Below are positions 44,473 to 52,313 of a stretch of DNA of 64,000 bases, piece by piece. Position numbers and translations under genes: made by a program. How positions within the stretch are numbered: position 1 is the first letter of the stretch; every line of letters starts with the position of its first letter. The DNA is from Thermodesulfobacteriota bacterium (GTDB lineage: Bacteria > Desulfobacterota > Desulfobacteria > Desulfobacterales > Desulfosudaceae). The notes under the pieces were generated by a model. That model was not told the DNA's origin. It saw only the letters and a program-made list of their open reading frames with translations, and ran no database searches. The stretch lies in NCBI GenBank assembly GCA_040753795.1, contig JBFMDX010000006.1, positions 43,030-107,029 of the forward strand. Reading direction: 5' to 3'.

Positions 44473-45813
44473 ATGAGCAGAAAAACCCCCTATGACCGCT
44501 GCCTGGAAGAGATGTTCCAGCTCCGGCGGTTCGGCATCAGGCTGGAACTGGCCACCATCCGCGCCATTCTGGCGGCCCTGGGTCATCCCCAGCGCCAATA
44601 CCCCGCCATCCACATCGCCGGCAGCAACGGCAAAGGTTCCACCGCTTCCATGCTGACGACGATTCTGTCGCGGGCGGGATACAAGGTGGGGCTATACACC
44701 TCCCCCCATCTGATCCGCTTCAACGAACGCATTAAAATCAACGGTCGCGAGATCAGCGACAGCCGGGTCGCCGCCGCCTATAAAGCGGTTAAAGACAAAC
44801 ACGGAAGGAAACGGCCGCCGACTTTTTTTGAATACACCACCGCCATGGCCTTTTATGAATTTGCCCGGCAAAAGGTCGACGTAGCGGTGATTGAGACCGG
44901 CATGGGCGGCCGCTATGACGCCACCAACGTGTTGACGCCGATTCTTTCCATCATCACCAATATTTCCCTGGAGCACCAGGCTTACCTGGGGAAGACCCTG
45001 GCCGCCATCGCCGGTGAAAAAGCCGGCATCATCAAGCCCCGGGTGCCCCTGATCACCGCCGTCCGCCAGGAATCGGCCATAGCCGTCATCCGGCAGACGG
45101 CGAAGGAAAAGAAAGCGGACTGTTTCCGGCTGGGCGAACAGTTTACGGTCAGGCGACACCGTTCCGGGGACTTCTCCTATTCCGGTCCGGCTATGAAGAT
45201 CAAGAACTTGAGTACCCGCCTCCCCGGCGCGCACCAGACCAGCAACGCCGCCCTGGCCGTGGCTGCCTGCGAGGTGCTGAACTCCCGCGGCCGCCTGTCC
45301 ATCCCCGAAGAAAGCATCCGCCAGGGGTTGCTGGAAGTCAGATGGCCGGCCAGACTGGAAATCGTTTCCAACAATCCCCTGGTCATCATTGACGGCGCCC
45401 ACAACCTGGCCGGGGCCGGAATCCTGTCCCGGTACCTGTCCACGTCCGCGGAGCTGGCCGGGAAGAAAATCCTGCTGGTCATCGGCATCCTGGACGACAA
45501 GCCCTATGAGGCCATGCTCAAAAAACTGGTGCCCTTAAGCGACAGCGTCATCCTGACCCGGGCAAAAATCGGGCGCGCCATCGAACCCCAGGTCCTGGCC
45601 CGGATCGTCCGCCCCATGAAGCGCCGGTTTGAAATCGCCGGGTCCGTGGAGGAAGCCGTGCGCCAGGCGGTCGACAAAGCGTCCCCGGCCGACGCCATAT
45701 GCATCTCCGGGTCACTGTACGTGGCCGGCGAGGCCAGGCACGCCTTGACGAAAATGGGCATCATCCGTGGCGAAACCCCGAAGGCCGCCTCCGGAGAAAT
45801 GTTTCTGATCTGA
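44473..45813 (+). CDS. folC: Dihydrofolate synthase / folylpolyglutamate synthase
   Basis: 446 residues from the ATG at 44473 (GGAAAAAG upstream); an earlier ATG at 44419 would lie upstream of, and read through, the rpsU terminator. IHIAGSNGKGSTASML is the Mur-ligase P-loop, VAVIETGMGGRYDATNVL and EHQAYLGKTLAAIAGEKAGI the folate ligase signatures, and VIIDGAHNLAGAGILSRYL the C-terminal ligase site. It adds glutamate to dihydropteroate and reduced folates. Confidence 0.92.
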   Translation: MSRKTPYDRCLEEMFQLRRFGIRLELATIRAILAALGHPQRQYPAIHIAGSNGKGSTASMLTTILSRAGYKVGLYTSPHLIRFNERIKINGREISDSRVAAAYKAVKDKHGRKRPPTFFEYTTAMAFYEFARQKVDVAVIETGMGGRYDATNVLTPILSIITNISLEHQAYLGKTLAAIAGEKAGIIKPRVPLITAVRQESAIAVIRQTAKEKKADCFRLGEQFTVRRHRSGDFSYSGPAMKIKNLSTRLPGAHQTSNAALAVAACEVLNSRGRLSIPEESIRQGLLEVRWPARLEIVSNNPLVIIDGAHNLAGAGILSRYLSTSAELAGKKILLVIGILDDKPYEAMLKKLVPLSDSVILTRAKIGRAIEPQVLARIVRPMKRRFEIAGSVEEAVRQAVDKASPADAICISGSLYVAGEARHALTKMGIIRGETPKAASGEMFLI

Positions 45814-45956
45814 TCCGCCGTTGCGGCCGGATTTTATTTTACCGCCTTTCTTTCCTCATCCTTGCTGTTGCTGGACGCAAAATTCACTTGGCCAAAAAGC
45901 TTCGGGGTGGAATTTGGTGTTGACATGATCGGGGAAACTGGTAAATATGTGCCTGT

Positions 45957-46032
45957 GCGCCCGTAGCCCAGGGGATAGGGCGTCAGCCTCCGGAGCTGGA
46001 GATCGCAGGTTCGAATCCTGCCGGGCGCGCCA
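45957..46032 (+). tRNA. tRNA-Arg (anticodon CCG)
   Basis: A 76-nt cloverleaf can be folded: acceptor GCGCCCG/CGGGCGC, D stem GCCC/GGGC, anticodon stem TCAGC/GCTGG with loop CTCCGGA (anticodon CCG at 45990-45992), T stem GCAGG/CCTGC with TTCGAAT, discriminator G and encoded CCA. It reads CGG. An intrinsic terminator follows 20 bp later. Confidence 0.96.
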
Positions 46033-46051
46033 CACTAAATAGTCTCACAAT

Positions 46052-46081
46052 AAAAAACCGGTCAGTTGCTGGCCGGTTTTT
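46052..46081. terminator. Bidirectional Rho-independent terminator
   Basis: AAAACCGGTCAG pairs with CTGGCCGGTTTT around a TTG loop, with A-run and T-run on either side. It serves the tRNA on the plus strand and the MBL gene, ending at 46088, on the minus strand. Confidence 0.85.
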
Positions 46082-46087
46082 CTATTT

Positions 46088-46720
46088 TTACAGGGTAAAA
46101 GGATTGGTCGCTCTTTCCCTGGCCACGGTCGAGGAAGGCGTCTCGCCATAGTCGTGGCCGGGCCAGACAATGGTGTCACCGGGAAGCGTGTAAATCTGGT
46201 CTTTGATGGACGCCAGCAGGGTCCGGGTCGAACCGCCGGGCATGTCGGTCCGGCCCACGGCGCCCACAAAGAGCGTGTCGCCCGTGAAAACATGACCGGG
46301 GGTGTACAGGCAGATGCCGCCCGGTGTATGGCCGGGCGTGTGCAGAGCGGTCAGCTTGATGCCGCCGACGGCGATGTCGTCCTTATGCCGCAGCAGCTTG
46401 TCCGGCCGGGGTGACGGCCGGCCGCCCAGGGCCGCGGAGAAAACACCGCTGACTACCCCTTTGAGCCGGTCGGCGTCATTTTCATGAATCATCAGTTTGG
46501 CGCCGGTGGCCTTGATGACGGCGGCGTTGCCGGCGCAATGGTCGGCGTGCCCATGGGTGTTGATGACACAGGCCACCGTGTAGCCCGCGGCCTTCACCAT
46601 CCGGACAATCTTGTCGGTGTCAAAGGCCGGATCGATCAGGGCACAGGTTTTGACGGCCTCGTCCCCGACCAGGTAGCAGAACGTGTCCATGCGGCTTAAT
46701 TTGATCTGTCGGATATCCAT
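46088..46720 (-). CDS. Metallo-beta-lactamase-fold hydrolase (glyoxalase II-like)
   Basis: 210 residues. VINTHGHADHCAGN is the HxHxDH motif; LHTPGHTPGGICLY, FTGDTLFVGAVGRTD and VWPGHDYGETPSS provide the remaining metal ligands, as in small hydroxyacylglutathione-hydrolase-like enzymes. It probably hydrolyses a thioester in the cytoplasm; in an organism without glutathione the substrate would differ. Only 14 bp follow the toxin gene stop upstream. Confidence 0.88.
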   Translation of the reverse strand: MDIRQIKLSRMDTFCYLVGDEAVKTCALIDPAFDTDKIVRMVKAAGYTVACVINTHGHADHCAGNAAVIKATGAKLMIHENDADRLKGVVSGVFSAALGGRPSPRPDKLLRHKDDIAVGGIKLTALHTPGHTPGGICLYTPGHVFTGDTLFVGAVGRTDMPGGSTRTLLASIKDQIYTLPGDTIVWPGHDYGETPSSTVARERATNPFTL

Positions 46721-46734
46721 GGCAGAAACTTATC

Positions 46735-47118
46735 CTACTTTACATAAACCGGTGTTAACCCCTTGATCATGGGGTAATTTTTGATATTAAGTGTTTTCAG
46801 TGCGGATTTCTCCACCTCGCAGGTAGCAGCTATGATCGCGTCGGCCAGTCCGACCCCGTGAGAGCGGCCATACTCACGCTTATAGAGGCCTCCCCTCCGG
46901 GCAATCTCGGCGTTTACCGGGATAACGGGAAAAAGGGAGACAAATTGTTCCAACACCGCTTGTTCCTGCTCCCTTTTCACTCCGGCATACAACTCGGCGA
47001 CAACGACGGCCGAAAGAACAATCCGGGAAGAATGGGCGGTAACAAAAGACTCTGCCTTACTGTAACCCCGAAAGAAATCCACCAGCACATCCGTGTCGGG
47101 AAGAAAAATTGCCGCCAT
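46735..47118 (-). CDS. VapC-type PIN-domain toxin
   Basis: 127 residues. FLPDTDVLVDFFRG provides the first acidic residue, VVVAELYAGVKRE the conserved Glu, and GLADAIIAATCEV the catalytic Asp of the third acidic group, as in PIN RNases that cut tRNA or rRNA. The start shares one base with the stop of the antitoxin gene (TAATG), the usual tight coupling. The pair follows a self-regulatory promoter. Confidence 0.88.
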   Translation of the reverse strand: MAAIFLPDTDVLVDFFRGYSKAESFVTAHSSRIVLSAVVVAELYAGVKREQEQAVLEQFVSLFPVIPVNAEIARRGGLYKREYGRSHGVGLADAIIAATCEVEKSALKTLNIKNYPMIKGLTPVYVK

Positions 47119-47354
47119 TATTTATGCCTGTCCCATTCCTTCCGGATTGTCTTGAAGTCGGGAAGATCCTTTCTATCCTTCCAGATTCCGGCTGCCTCCC
47201 TCAATACGCTTTGCCGCCGGTCAGGACTTGCCTGATGGATGAGGCTGTCAACAGCCTCCCGGATAAGCTCGCTCTGCTTTTTCCCCAGAGCTTTTGAAAT
47301 GGCGGCCAGTTCCGCACGCTGGCGATCGGTAAGATATATTTGAGTGCGAATCAT
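47118..47354 (-). CDS. Ribbon-helix-helix antitoxin (CopG/VapB-like)
   Basis: 78 residues. RTQIYLTDRQRAELAAISKALGKK is split as strand-helix-helix: the IYL strand inserts in DNA and KKQSELIREAVDSLI forms the second helix. The C-terminal part (GIWKDRKDLPDFKTIRKEW) would wrap the toxin. It neutralises the PIN toxin and represses the operon, probably through the palindrome at 47368-47381. Confidence 0.85.
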   Translation of the reverse strand: MIRTQIYLTDRQRAELAAISKALGKKQSELIREAVDSLIHQASPDRRQSVLREAAGIWKDRKDLPDFKTIRKEWDRHK

Positions 47355-47367
47355 ATTTCATCTCCAT

Positions 47368-47394
47368 TGATGTATACATCATCATTATACATCA
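47368..47394 (-). promoter_or_regulatory. Toxin-antitoxin promoter/operator
   Basis: A perfect 14-bp palindrome TGATGTATACATCA (47368-47381) adjoins a second TGATGTATA-like half-site (minus strand, 47386-47394), giving repeated TGATGTATA units 13 bp apart. The second unit contains TATAAT on the minus strand, a good -10. This matches autorepression by a ribbon-helix-helix dimer pair. Confidence 0.7.
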
Positions 47395-47502
47395 CTTTTT
47401 CCCTCTGTCAATAACCAGACACGGCAGCCAGAAAGCCTCTTATTTTGATCGGCCGGATGGCCAGAACAAATGACGGCCCCCAATTAACACCAACATGGCA
47501 AC

Positions 47503-47961
47503 TCAGGCGACACTTCCCAGATACCGTGCCAGCATGCGGTGGCGGTGCCGAAAAAACGCCTTGATGATCCTGTTCGTCAGCCGGCCGGCAAAACGCGGCT
47601 CAAAGGTCAGTTCGTCGGTGAGGATGCACCCGGCGGAAGCGGCCTCAATGCGGCGGACATGCCGCCACAGGCGCATCGAGCCCATGGGGGACTGTTCCAC
47701 CAGGCCGACGCCGGGCTCCAGGCTTTCCAGCGTCAGGTCGGAAAAGTCGAACGGGATGACGCCGAAAAGCAGGATCCAGCTTCGAAAAAGTCGCTTGCCC
47801 GGGGTAACAACAATAGACGTCAAATCCGTGACGCCCGGCGGCGCCGACATGCGCATATACGGCGCCATCTCCTTTGAGATCCCGCCAAAGGATGTCATCC
47901 ACGTCCATACCTTTTCCGGCGTGGCCGAAAGATGCGTTGAAAATTTGAGGTGGTAGGTCAT
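47503..47961 (-). CDS. SRPBCC-family (START-like) protein
   Basis: 152 residues. LKFSTHLSATPEKVWTWMT is a typical SRPBCC N-terminus and LTDELTFEPRFAGRLTNRIIKAFFRHRH the long C-terminal helix closing the ligand cavity. These proteins bind hydrophobic ligands or act as cyclases; no ligand can be suggested. It stands alone, upstream of the toxin-antitoxin operator in the same direction. Confidence 0.75.
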   Translation of the reverse strand: MTYHLKFSTHLSATPEKVWTWMTSFGGISKEMAPYMRMSAPPGVTDLTSIVVTPGKRLFRSWILLFGVIPFDFSDLTLESLEPGVGLVEQSPMGSMRLWRHVRRIEAASAGCILTDELTFEPRFAGRLTNRIIKAFFRHRHRMLARYLGSVA

Positions 47962-48042
47962 GTTGGCCTGATTTGTTTAACGTTTGCGGTCATCGGCGCT
48001 AAGAGCATCCGATAAATTGCCCTGGTCATTCTGATTATATTA

Positions 48043-48441
48043 TTACCAACTGGGGTTGTTTGTTAAATAATCAACAACAATATTCACATTCTGCTCGAAT
48101 TCCTCTGATGGGGAAAGCTGCGGAGAAATGATGGGCTGCTGCTCTTGTGCTGAACGCCTTGCGTAATCCATAAAGGCATATTCGTGTATCCACCCTTCAA
48201 TATTTTGCCTGCGCACGCTTACCCAATTCTCCTGCACAGCCAGTACAGTAACATGATCATCAACAGACGCAGAGCCGATGACAGGCGAACCGAAATCCGG
48301 CATAGATCGGATTGGCGCAGGCGTTGACTGAATAAGCGCCAAGTTCCCTGGAGTGAAAGTCCTGACGCTGTCATGGTTTCTGATTGGCGTACAGCTAGTC
48401 ATCAATGTAAGAACAAATAACATTATCTGATATATCTTCAT
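48043..48441 (-). CDS. Putative SH3-domain lipoprotein
   Basis: 132 residues. A short signal and lipobox (FVLTLMTSC) predict lipidation. The central region (ALIQSTPAPIRSMPDFGSPV, DHVTVLAVQENWVSVR and IEGWIHEYAF) matches bacterial SH3-like domains that bind cell-wall peptides. The tail is Gln/Ser-rich. The gene is AT-rich and isolated, with no obvious ribosome site, and probably accessory. Confidence 0.65.
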   Translation of the reverse strand: MKIYQIMLFVLTLMTSCTPIRNHDSVRTFTPGNLALIQSTPAPIRSMPDFGSPVIGSASVDDHVTVLAVQENWVSVRRQNIEGWIHEYAFMDYARRSAQEQQPIISPQLSPSEEFEQNVNIVVDYLTNNPSW

Positions 48442-48597
48442 TATTGATAGGCCAGCATTGATATATTAGGTCGCGTGCTCGTTTGTGTCCCCAGTTTGCA
48501 TTTTGCCATTTTTTTCGTTAATTACAAACGATTATTATAGAATTGGAATGAGCGGATGCACTGCGATTGTTCGCTCTGCATCCCTAAGCATAATGAC

Positions 48598-48804
48598 CTC
48601 CCGGAGAGTCGTGCTGATGAGCGCCGCTCGAGCCGTTGGGGAAGAGCCGGATAAATCCAGCTGCGTTAAGAATTTCTCGCTGTCTGAGGGTGCCAGGTAG
48701 TGGATTCCGGTGATTCCGGACAGCCCGAGTTCGAGAAATTCAGCAGATGGATTTGTCCGGCCCCCAAAAGGGTCGTGGCGCGCATAAGCACGGCTCTCCG
48801 GGAG
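48598..48804. repeat. Long imperfect inverted repeat, family 1, copy C
   Basis: Arms of about 75-85 nt: CTCCCGGAGAG, CGTGCT and GCGCC on the left match complements on the right (GGCGCGC, AGCACGG, CTCTCCGGGAG), then GCCGGATAAATCCA pairs with TGGATTTGTCCGGC. The core reads TTTCTCGCTGTCTGAGGG, a variable centre and CAGCCCGAGTTCGAGAAA, as in copies A and B. The rest of 48442-48858 shows no gene. Confidence 0.8.
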
Positions 48805-48858
48805 ACCACATTCTCAACCCTATGTTCAACCCTGATCAATAATAGAAATAAACGCAAT

Positions 48859-49617
48859 ATGCTCCGAACCTTCAAACTCATCATCGAATACGACGGCACC
48901 CATTATCACGGCTGGCAGCGGCAGGCCACCGACCGCACCATCCAGGGAGAAATCGAAGCCGCCCTCCTGACCATGACCCGGCAGCAGGTGTCGGTGACCG
49001 GCTCCGGCCGAACCGACGCCGGGGTCCATGCCCTGGCCCAGACGGCCAGCTTCCGGTGCGACACCCGCCTGACGCCGGACAATTTCCAGCAGGGCCTGAA
49101 CAGCCTGCTGGACGACGACATCGTCATCCGCGACTGCCAGTACGCCCCGGACGAATTCCACGCCCGGTTTGACGCCCAACGCAAGACCTACCAGTACCGG
49201 ATCTTAAACCGCCTTCTTCCCCCGGCCATCGGCCGCCAGTACGTCTGGCACATCCGCCGGCAACTGGATATTGCGGCCATGCGGCAAGCCCTTCCCCACA
49301 TCACCGGCGAACACGACTTCACCTCGTTTGAAGGCGCCGGCAGCCCCCAGGGCAGCTCCGTCAGAAATGTAATGGCCGCGATTCTTCATGACGCCCCGGA
49401 CGGCCATCTTTATTTTGACATCACGGCCAACGGGTTTTTAAAACACATGGTCAGAAATATCGTGGGAACGCTGGCGGAGATCGGCCTGAATAAACTCACC
49501 CCTGATGACATGGGAAGAATCCTTGCCGCCCGGGACCGGTCCCTGGCCGGCGCTACCGCCCCTCCCCAGGGGTTGTTTCTGATGAACGTGGAATATCCGG
49601 ATCAATCCGTGCCGTAG
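48859..49617 (+). CDS. truA: tRNA pseudouridine(38-40) synthase
   Basis: 252 residues from the ATG at 48859. LIIEYDGTHYHGWQRQ is the N-terminal signature and SGRTDAGVHALAQ contains the catalytic Asp; HDFTSFEGAG and NGFLKHMVRNIVGTL are also typical. It isomerises uridines in the anticodon arm. The frame stays open back to 48700, but this extension would translate repeat copy C and has no homology. Its 3' end overlaps the convergent hydrolase gene by 16 bp. Confidence 0.93.
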   Translation: MLRTFKLIIEYDGTHYHGWQRQATDRTIQGEIEAALLTMTRQQVSVTGSGRTDAGVHALAQTASFRCDTRLTPDNFQQGLNSLLDDDIVIRDCQYAPDEFHARFDAQRKTYQYRILNRLLPPAIGRQYVWHIRRQLDIAAMRQALPHITGEHDFTSFEGAGSPQGSSVRNVMAAILHDAPDGHLYFDITANGFLKHMVRNIVGTLAEIGLNKLTPDDMGRILAARDRSLAGATAPPQGLFLMNVEYPDQSVP

Positions 49618-50417
49618 ATGTCCGGCCGGCGGTTGGGAAGGAAATAGCGCATGCGGTGATCGCGGACGTTGGCAAGGTCGGCGGCCGGAAGGTCGACCAC
49701 CAGCATCTGGTCCGGCCCCAGCAGACTGTCCATTATCTTTCCGTCCGGCCCGATGACCAGGGCCACCCCCTGGAACGCCAGCCCGACGCCATTGTCGCCC
49801 GACTGGTTGCAGGCCGCCACGAACAGACCGTTGTCATAGGCCCGGGCCGTGAGATGACGCATCCAGGAGTCAAACTTCTCCTGGGAGGTGGCGCCCCGCG
49901 GGGAAGCATGGGGGAAAAAAATCGCGTCGGCGCCCATCAAGGCCATGCGGGTGGATAATTCCGGGAAATGGGCGTCATAACAGAGTTGAATGCCGAACCG
50001 GAACCGCTGGTCCCCGAAAAGCGGAACCGAATTGCCGGGCACAAAGGAAAAAGTTTCCGGCGGCGCGATATGCAGCTTGTCGTAAATTTCGATGCCGCCG
50101 TGGGCAAAGGCCGTCACATGGCAGGGCAGAAGCAGATCGCTGGTTTTATCCTGCCGGACGGTGCCGGCCAGAACCGTCATGTTCTCCCGTTGGGCCAGGC
50201 CGGACAGTTCAGCGGTGATATCCGGAAAATGTTCCGCCACTTTGCGGTAGTCGCCGAAACGGAGTCCATACCCGGAAATATTCAACTCCGGAAAGCAGAC
50301 CATGGCCGCTCCGGCGGATTTGGCCTGAAGGGTCCAGGAAACGGTGTTGTCAAGATTGCGGCGGAAGTCACCGGCCGGACAGCGGCAGGTGACCATCGCC
50401 ACGCGCATGTCTTTCAT
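49602..50417 (-). CDS. Carbon-nitrogen hydrolase (nitrilase superfamily)
   Basis: 271 residues. The triad is visible: Glu in VCFPELNISGYG, Lys in EIYDKLHIAPPE, and Cys in FGIQLCYDAHFPE. The fold is a cytoplasmic amidase of the omega-amidase/carbamoylase type; the substrate is not predictable. It lies 15 bp after the Ahb-like gene and is the last gene of that direction; its end overlaps truA by 16 bp. Confidence 0.85.
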   Translation of the reverse strand: MKDMRVAMVTCRCPAGDFRRNLDNTVSWTLQAKSAGAAMVCFPELNISGYGLRFGDYRKVAEHFPDITAELSGLAQRENMTVLAGTVRQDKTSDLLLPCHVTAFAHGGIEIYDKLHIAPPETFSFVPGNSVPLFGDQRFRFGIQLCYDAHFPELSTRMALMGADAIFFPHASPRGATSQEKFDSWMRHLTARAYDNGLFVAACNQSGDNGVGLAFQGVALVIGPDGKIMDSLLGPDQMLVVDLPAADLANVRDHRMRYFLPNRRPDIYGTD

Positions 50418-50432
50418 AACATACCCCAGCCG

Positions 50433-50885
50433 TCAAAGGACGAACTCCGCCTTGATCTTAAACACCCTGGTGGCGGGAAGGCTCATGATCTCGGCCACCC
50501 CGGTCCGGCGCCGGATCTCCGCCAGGCTCTCTTCGATCCGGTCCATGGAAGGCGCGATAAACGTGAACCAGACGTTAACGTCGTCATCCCGGACATAATT
50601 GTGAGTGACCCCGGAATAGGTATTGACCGCTTCGGCAAAGGCATCCAGCTTTTCCGCCGGCACCCGGGCCGCGCACAGGGTGCTGACATACCCGAGCTTG
50701 TCCGGGGCAAAATTCCCGCCGATCCGCCGGATGATGCCGGCGTCCTTTAACACCCTCACCCGGGTCAGCACCTCCTCTTCGGTTATCCCCAAATCCCCGG
50801 CAATCTTTTTAAACGGCTCTTTGTCTATCGGGAAATCCGACTGGATCGAATTTATAATCCGCTTGTCGACGGCGTCAAGCTCCAT
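50433..50885 (-). CDS. AhbA/AhbB-type siroheme decarboxylase subunit (Lrp/AsnC-like)
   Basis: 150 residues from the ATG at 50885. MELDAVDKRIINSIQSDFP, an AsnC-type helix-turn-helix (GITEEEVLTRVRVLKDAGII) and RRIGGNFAPDKLGY match the Ahb subunits, which decarboxylate siroheme to didecarboxysiroheme in the alternative heme pathway of sulfate reducers and archaea. Only one of the two subunits is here. A regulator role cannot be excluded by sequence alone. A terminator hairpin ends 15 bp upstream, so expression may depend on read-through from dsrC. Confidence 0.8.
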   Translation of the reverse strand: MELDAVDKRIINSIQSDFPIDKEPFKKIAGDLGITEEEVLTRVRVLKDAGIIRRIGGNFAPDKLGYVSTLCAARVPAEKLDAFAEAVNTYSGVTHNYVRDDDVNVWFTFIAPSMDRIEESLAEIRRRTGVAEIMSLPATRVFKIKAEFVL

Positions 50886-50900
50886 TATCCCCCCAAAACA

Positions 50901-50930
50901 AAAAAGCCCTGATCCTATCAGGGCTTTTTT
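50901..50930. terminator. Bidirectional intrinsic terminator after dsrC
   Basis: AAAAAGCCCTGAT and ATCAGGGCTTTTT form a near-perfect stem with a loop of only a few bases and T-runs on both strands. It ends the highly expressed dsrC transcript; on the minus strand it lies immediately ahead of the Ahb-like gene. Confidence 0.88.
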
Positions 50931-50960
50931 ATCAATCAATAACCAAAAAACAACGAGCGG

Positions 50961-51278
50961 TTACACGCAACCGGTCGGCTTGGGCAGTCCGGCCATTTTG
51001 CAGGCTCCCTTGCCCGGTCCTGAGGGGAACAGCTCATAGATGTGTTTCAGTTTGAAACCGGTGAGCTTGGAAAGAATACGGACCATGGGAGCGATGCCGT
51101 TTTTCTCGTAATAGTCCTGAAGGATCTTGATGACCTGACGATGTTCCTCGTTCAGTTCCTCAATGCCTTCTTCCTTCTTTACCCACTGAACCCATTCTTC
51201 ACAGAATTCTTTATAGGATTCAATAAAACCGTCTTCATCCACGTTAAATGTCTTGCCCTGGAATTCAATTGTTGCCAT
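50961..51278 (-). CDS. dsrC: DsrC sulfur-carrier protein of dissimilatory sulfite reduction
   Basis: 105 residues from the ATG at 51278 (GGAGG 9 nt upstream), the exact usual length. MATIEFQGKTFNVDEDGFIE, NGIAPMVRILSKLTGFKL and the C-terminal arm GACKMAGLPKPTGCV identify DsrC. Both redox Cys are present, the penultimate Cys and one eleven residues earlier, so it can form the DsrC trisulfide with DsrAB and then be reduced. It has its own promoter and terminator and follows the flx/hdr/nuo operon. Confidence 0.96.
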   Translation of the reverse strand: MATIEFQGKTFNVDEDGFIESYKEFCEEWVQWVKKEEGIEELNEEHRQVIKILQDYYEKNGIAPMVRILSKLTGFKLKHIYELFPSGPGKGACKMAGLPKPTGCV

Positions 51279-51388
51279 TTGAGTCAACCTCCTTTATGGT
51301 TTCTTATATGCCCGTTCCGATCTCTCTCGATCCCTGATTCTTCTTTATCTTCGAATCGTTATGACAATCTTTCTTTTTCAAATTTTTT

Positions 51389-51417
51389 ACAATAACGTCC
51401 GTTTTCCGGCTTGTCAA
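51389..51417 (-). promoter_or_regulatory. Strong sigma70 promoter for dsrC
   Basis: On the minus strand a consensus TTGACA (51412-51417) and TATTGT (51389-51394) with 17-bp spacing sit between flxA and dsrC, leaving a leader of about 100 nt. This explains how dsrC can be expressed much more than the upstream operon. Confidence 0.7.
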
Positions 51418-51453
51418 GCTATTTATCATCAACCGGATATCTTACTGAAAAAG

Positions 51454-52299
51454 CTAATATTCTTTCGGGGTCCGGTTCAACTCGGACAGCGTAAACACCG
51501 GCCCGTCCTTGCATACCAGTTCTTTGCCGATATTGCACCGGCCGCACATGCCGATCCCGCATTTCATCCGGTTTTCCAGGGACATGATGATATTGTCATG
51601 ACCGTATCCCAGCTTTTCTAAAACCGGCAGGGTGAATTTGATCATGACCGGTGGACCGCAGATAATGGCGTAGCTGTCCGGGCCGCCCTTGGGAGCGAAC
51701 TCCTCGACCACCGGCGGCACGAAACCGACATGGTATTTCCAGCTCGGATCCTTGGTGCCGTCCACCGTAATGTGCATGTTGATATCGTTCCGTTTCTCCC
51801 ACTCGGCCAGTTCGTCAAGATACAGGAGCATGCCCGGGGTGCGGGCGCCGTAGACCACGTCTATATTACCGTAATTCTTGCGGTTGGCCGGATCGAGCAT
51901 GTAAACGATGGACGAGCGCAGCGTGGTAAAGGCAAAACCGCCGCCGACGATCAGGACGTTTTTCCCCTGCAGCATCTTCCAGGGATAGCTGTTCCCCAGG
52001 GGCCCGCGGATGCCCATGACATCTCCCACGCGCATGTTGTGCAGGTGGGTCGTCACCACGCCGGCCCGGTTGACCGTGAACTTCACAAACCCTTTTTCCA
52101 CCGGAGAAGAAGCGATGCCGATGGGAATTTCGCCCTTGCCGGTGACCGACAGCTCGGCGAACTGGCCCGCCTGGTAGGCGAACTTGTCCTCGTCCGCGGG
52201 ATCGATGAAAACGAATTTGAACGTCTTTAAGCTGCGGTCTTCGGTCTCTGTTTTTATATCATCAATGCGAACCGGATAAGGCAGATATGGATTGCGCAT
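51454..52299 (-). CDS. flxA: FlxA-like FAD/NAD(P)-binding, [2Fe-2S] oxidoreductase subunit
   Basis: 281 residues from the ATG at 52299 (AGGAG at 5 nt). A ferredoxin-reductase-type fold: FAD region AYQAGQFAELSV and GRRPLGNSYPW-like (GIRGPLGNSYPW), NAD region VLIVGGGFAFTTLRS and YAIICGPPVMI, and a C-terminal [2Fe-2S] site MKCGIGMCGRCNIG plus a later Cys. It resembles AsrB and sulfhydrogenase gamma. In Flx complexes this subunit exchanges electrons with NAD(P)H. Downstream end of the operon. Confidence 0.88.
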   Translation of the reverse strand: MRNPYLPYPVRIDDIKTETEDRSLKTFKFVFIDPADEDKFAYQAGQFAELSVTGKGEIPIGIASSPVEKGFVKFTVNRAGVVTTHLHNMRVGDVMGIRGPLGNSYPWKMLQGKNVLIVGGGFAFTTLRSSIVYMLDPANRKNYGNIDVVYGARTPGMLLYLDELAEWEKRNDINMHITVDGTKDPSWKYHVGFVPPVVEEFAPKGGPDSYAIICGPPVMIKFTLPVLEKLGYGHDNIIMSLENRMKCGIGMCGRCNIGKELVCKDGPVFTLSELNRTPKEY

Positions 52300-52313
52300 A
52301 CTTACTCCTCTTG

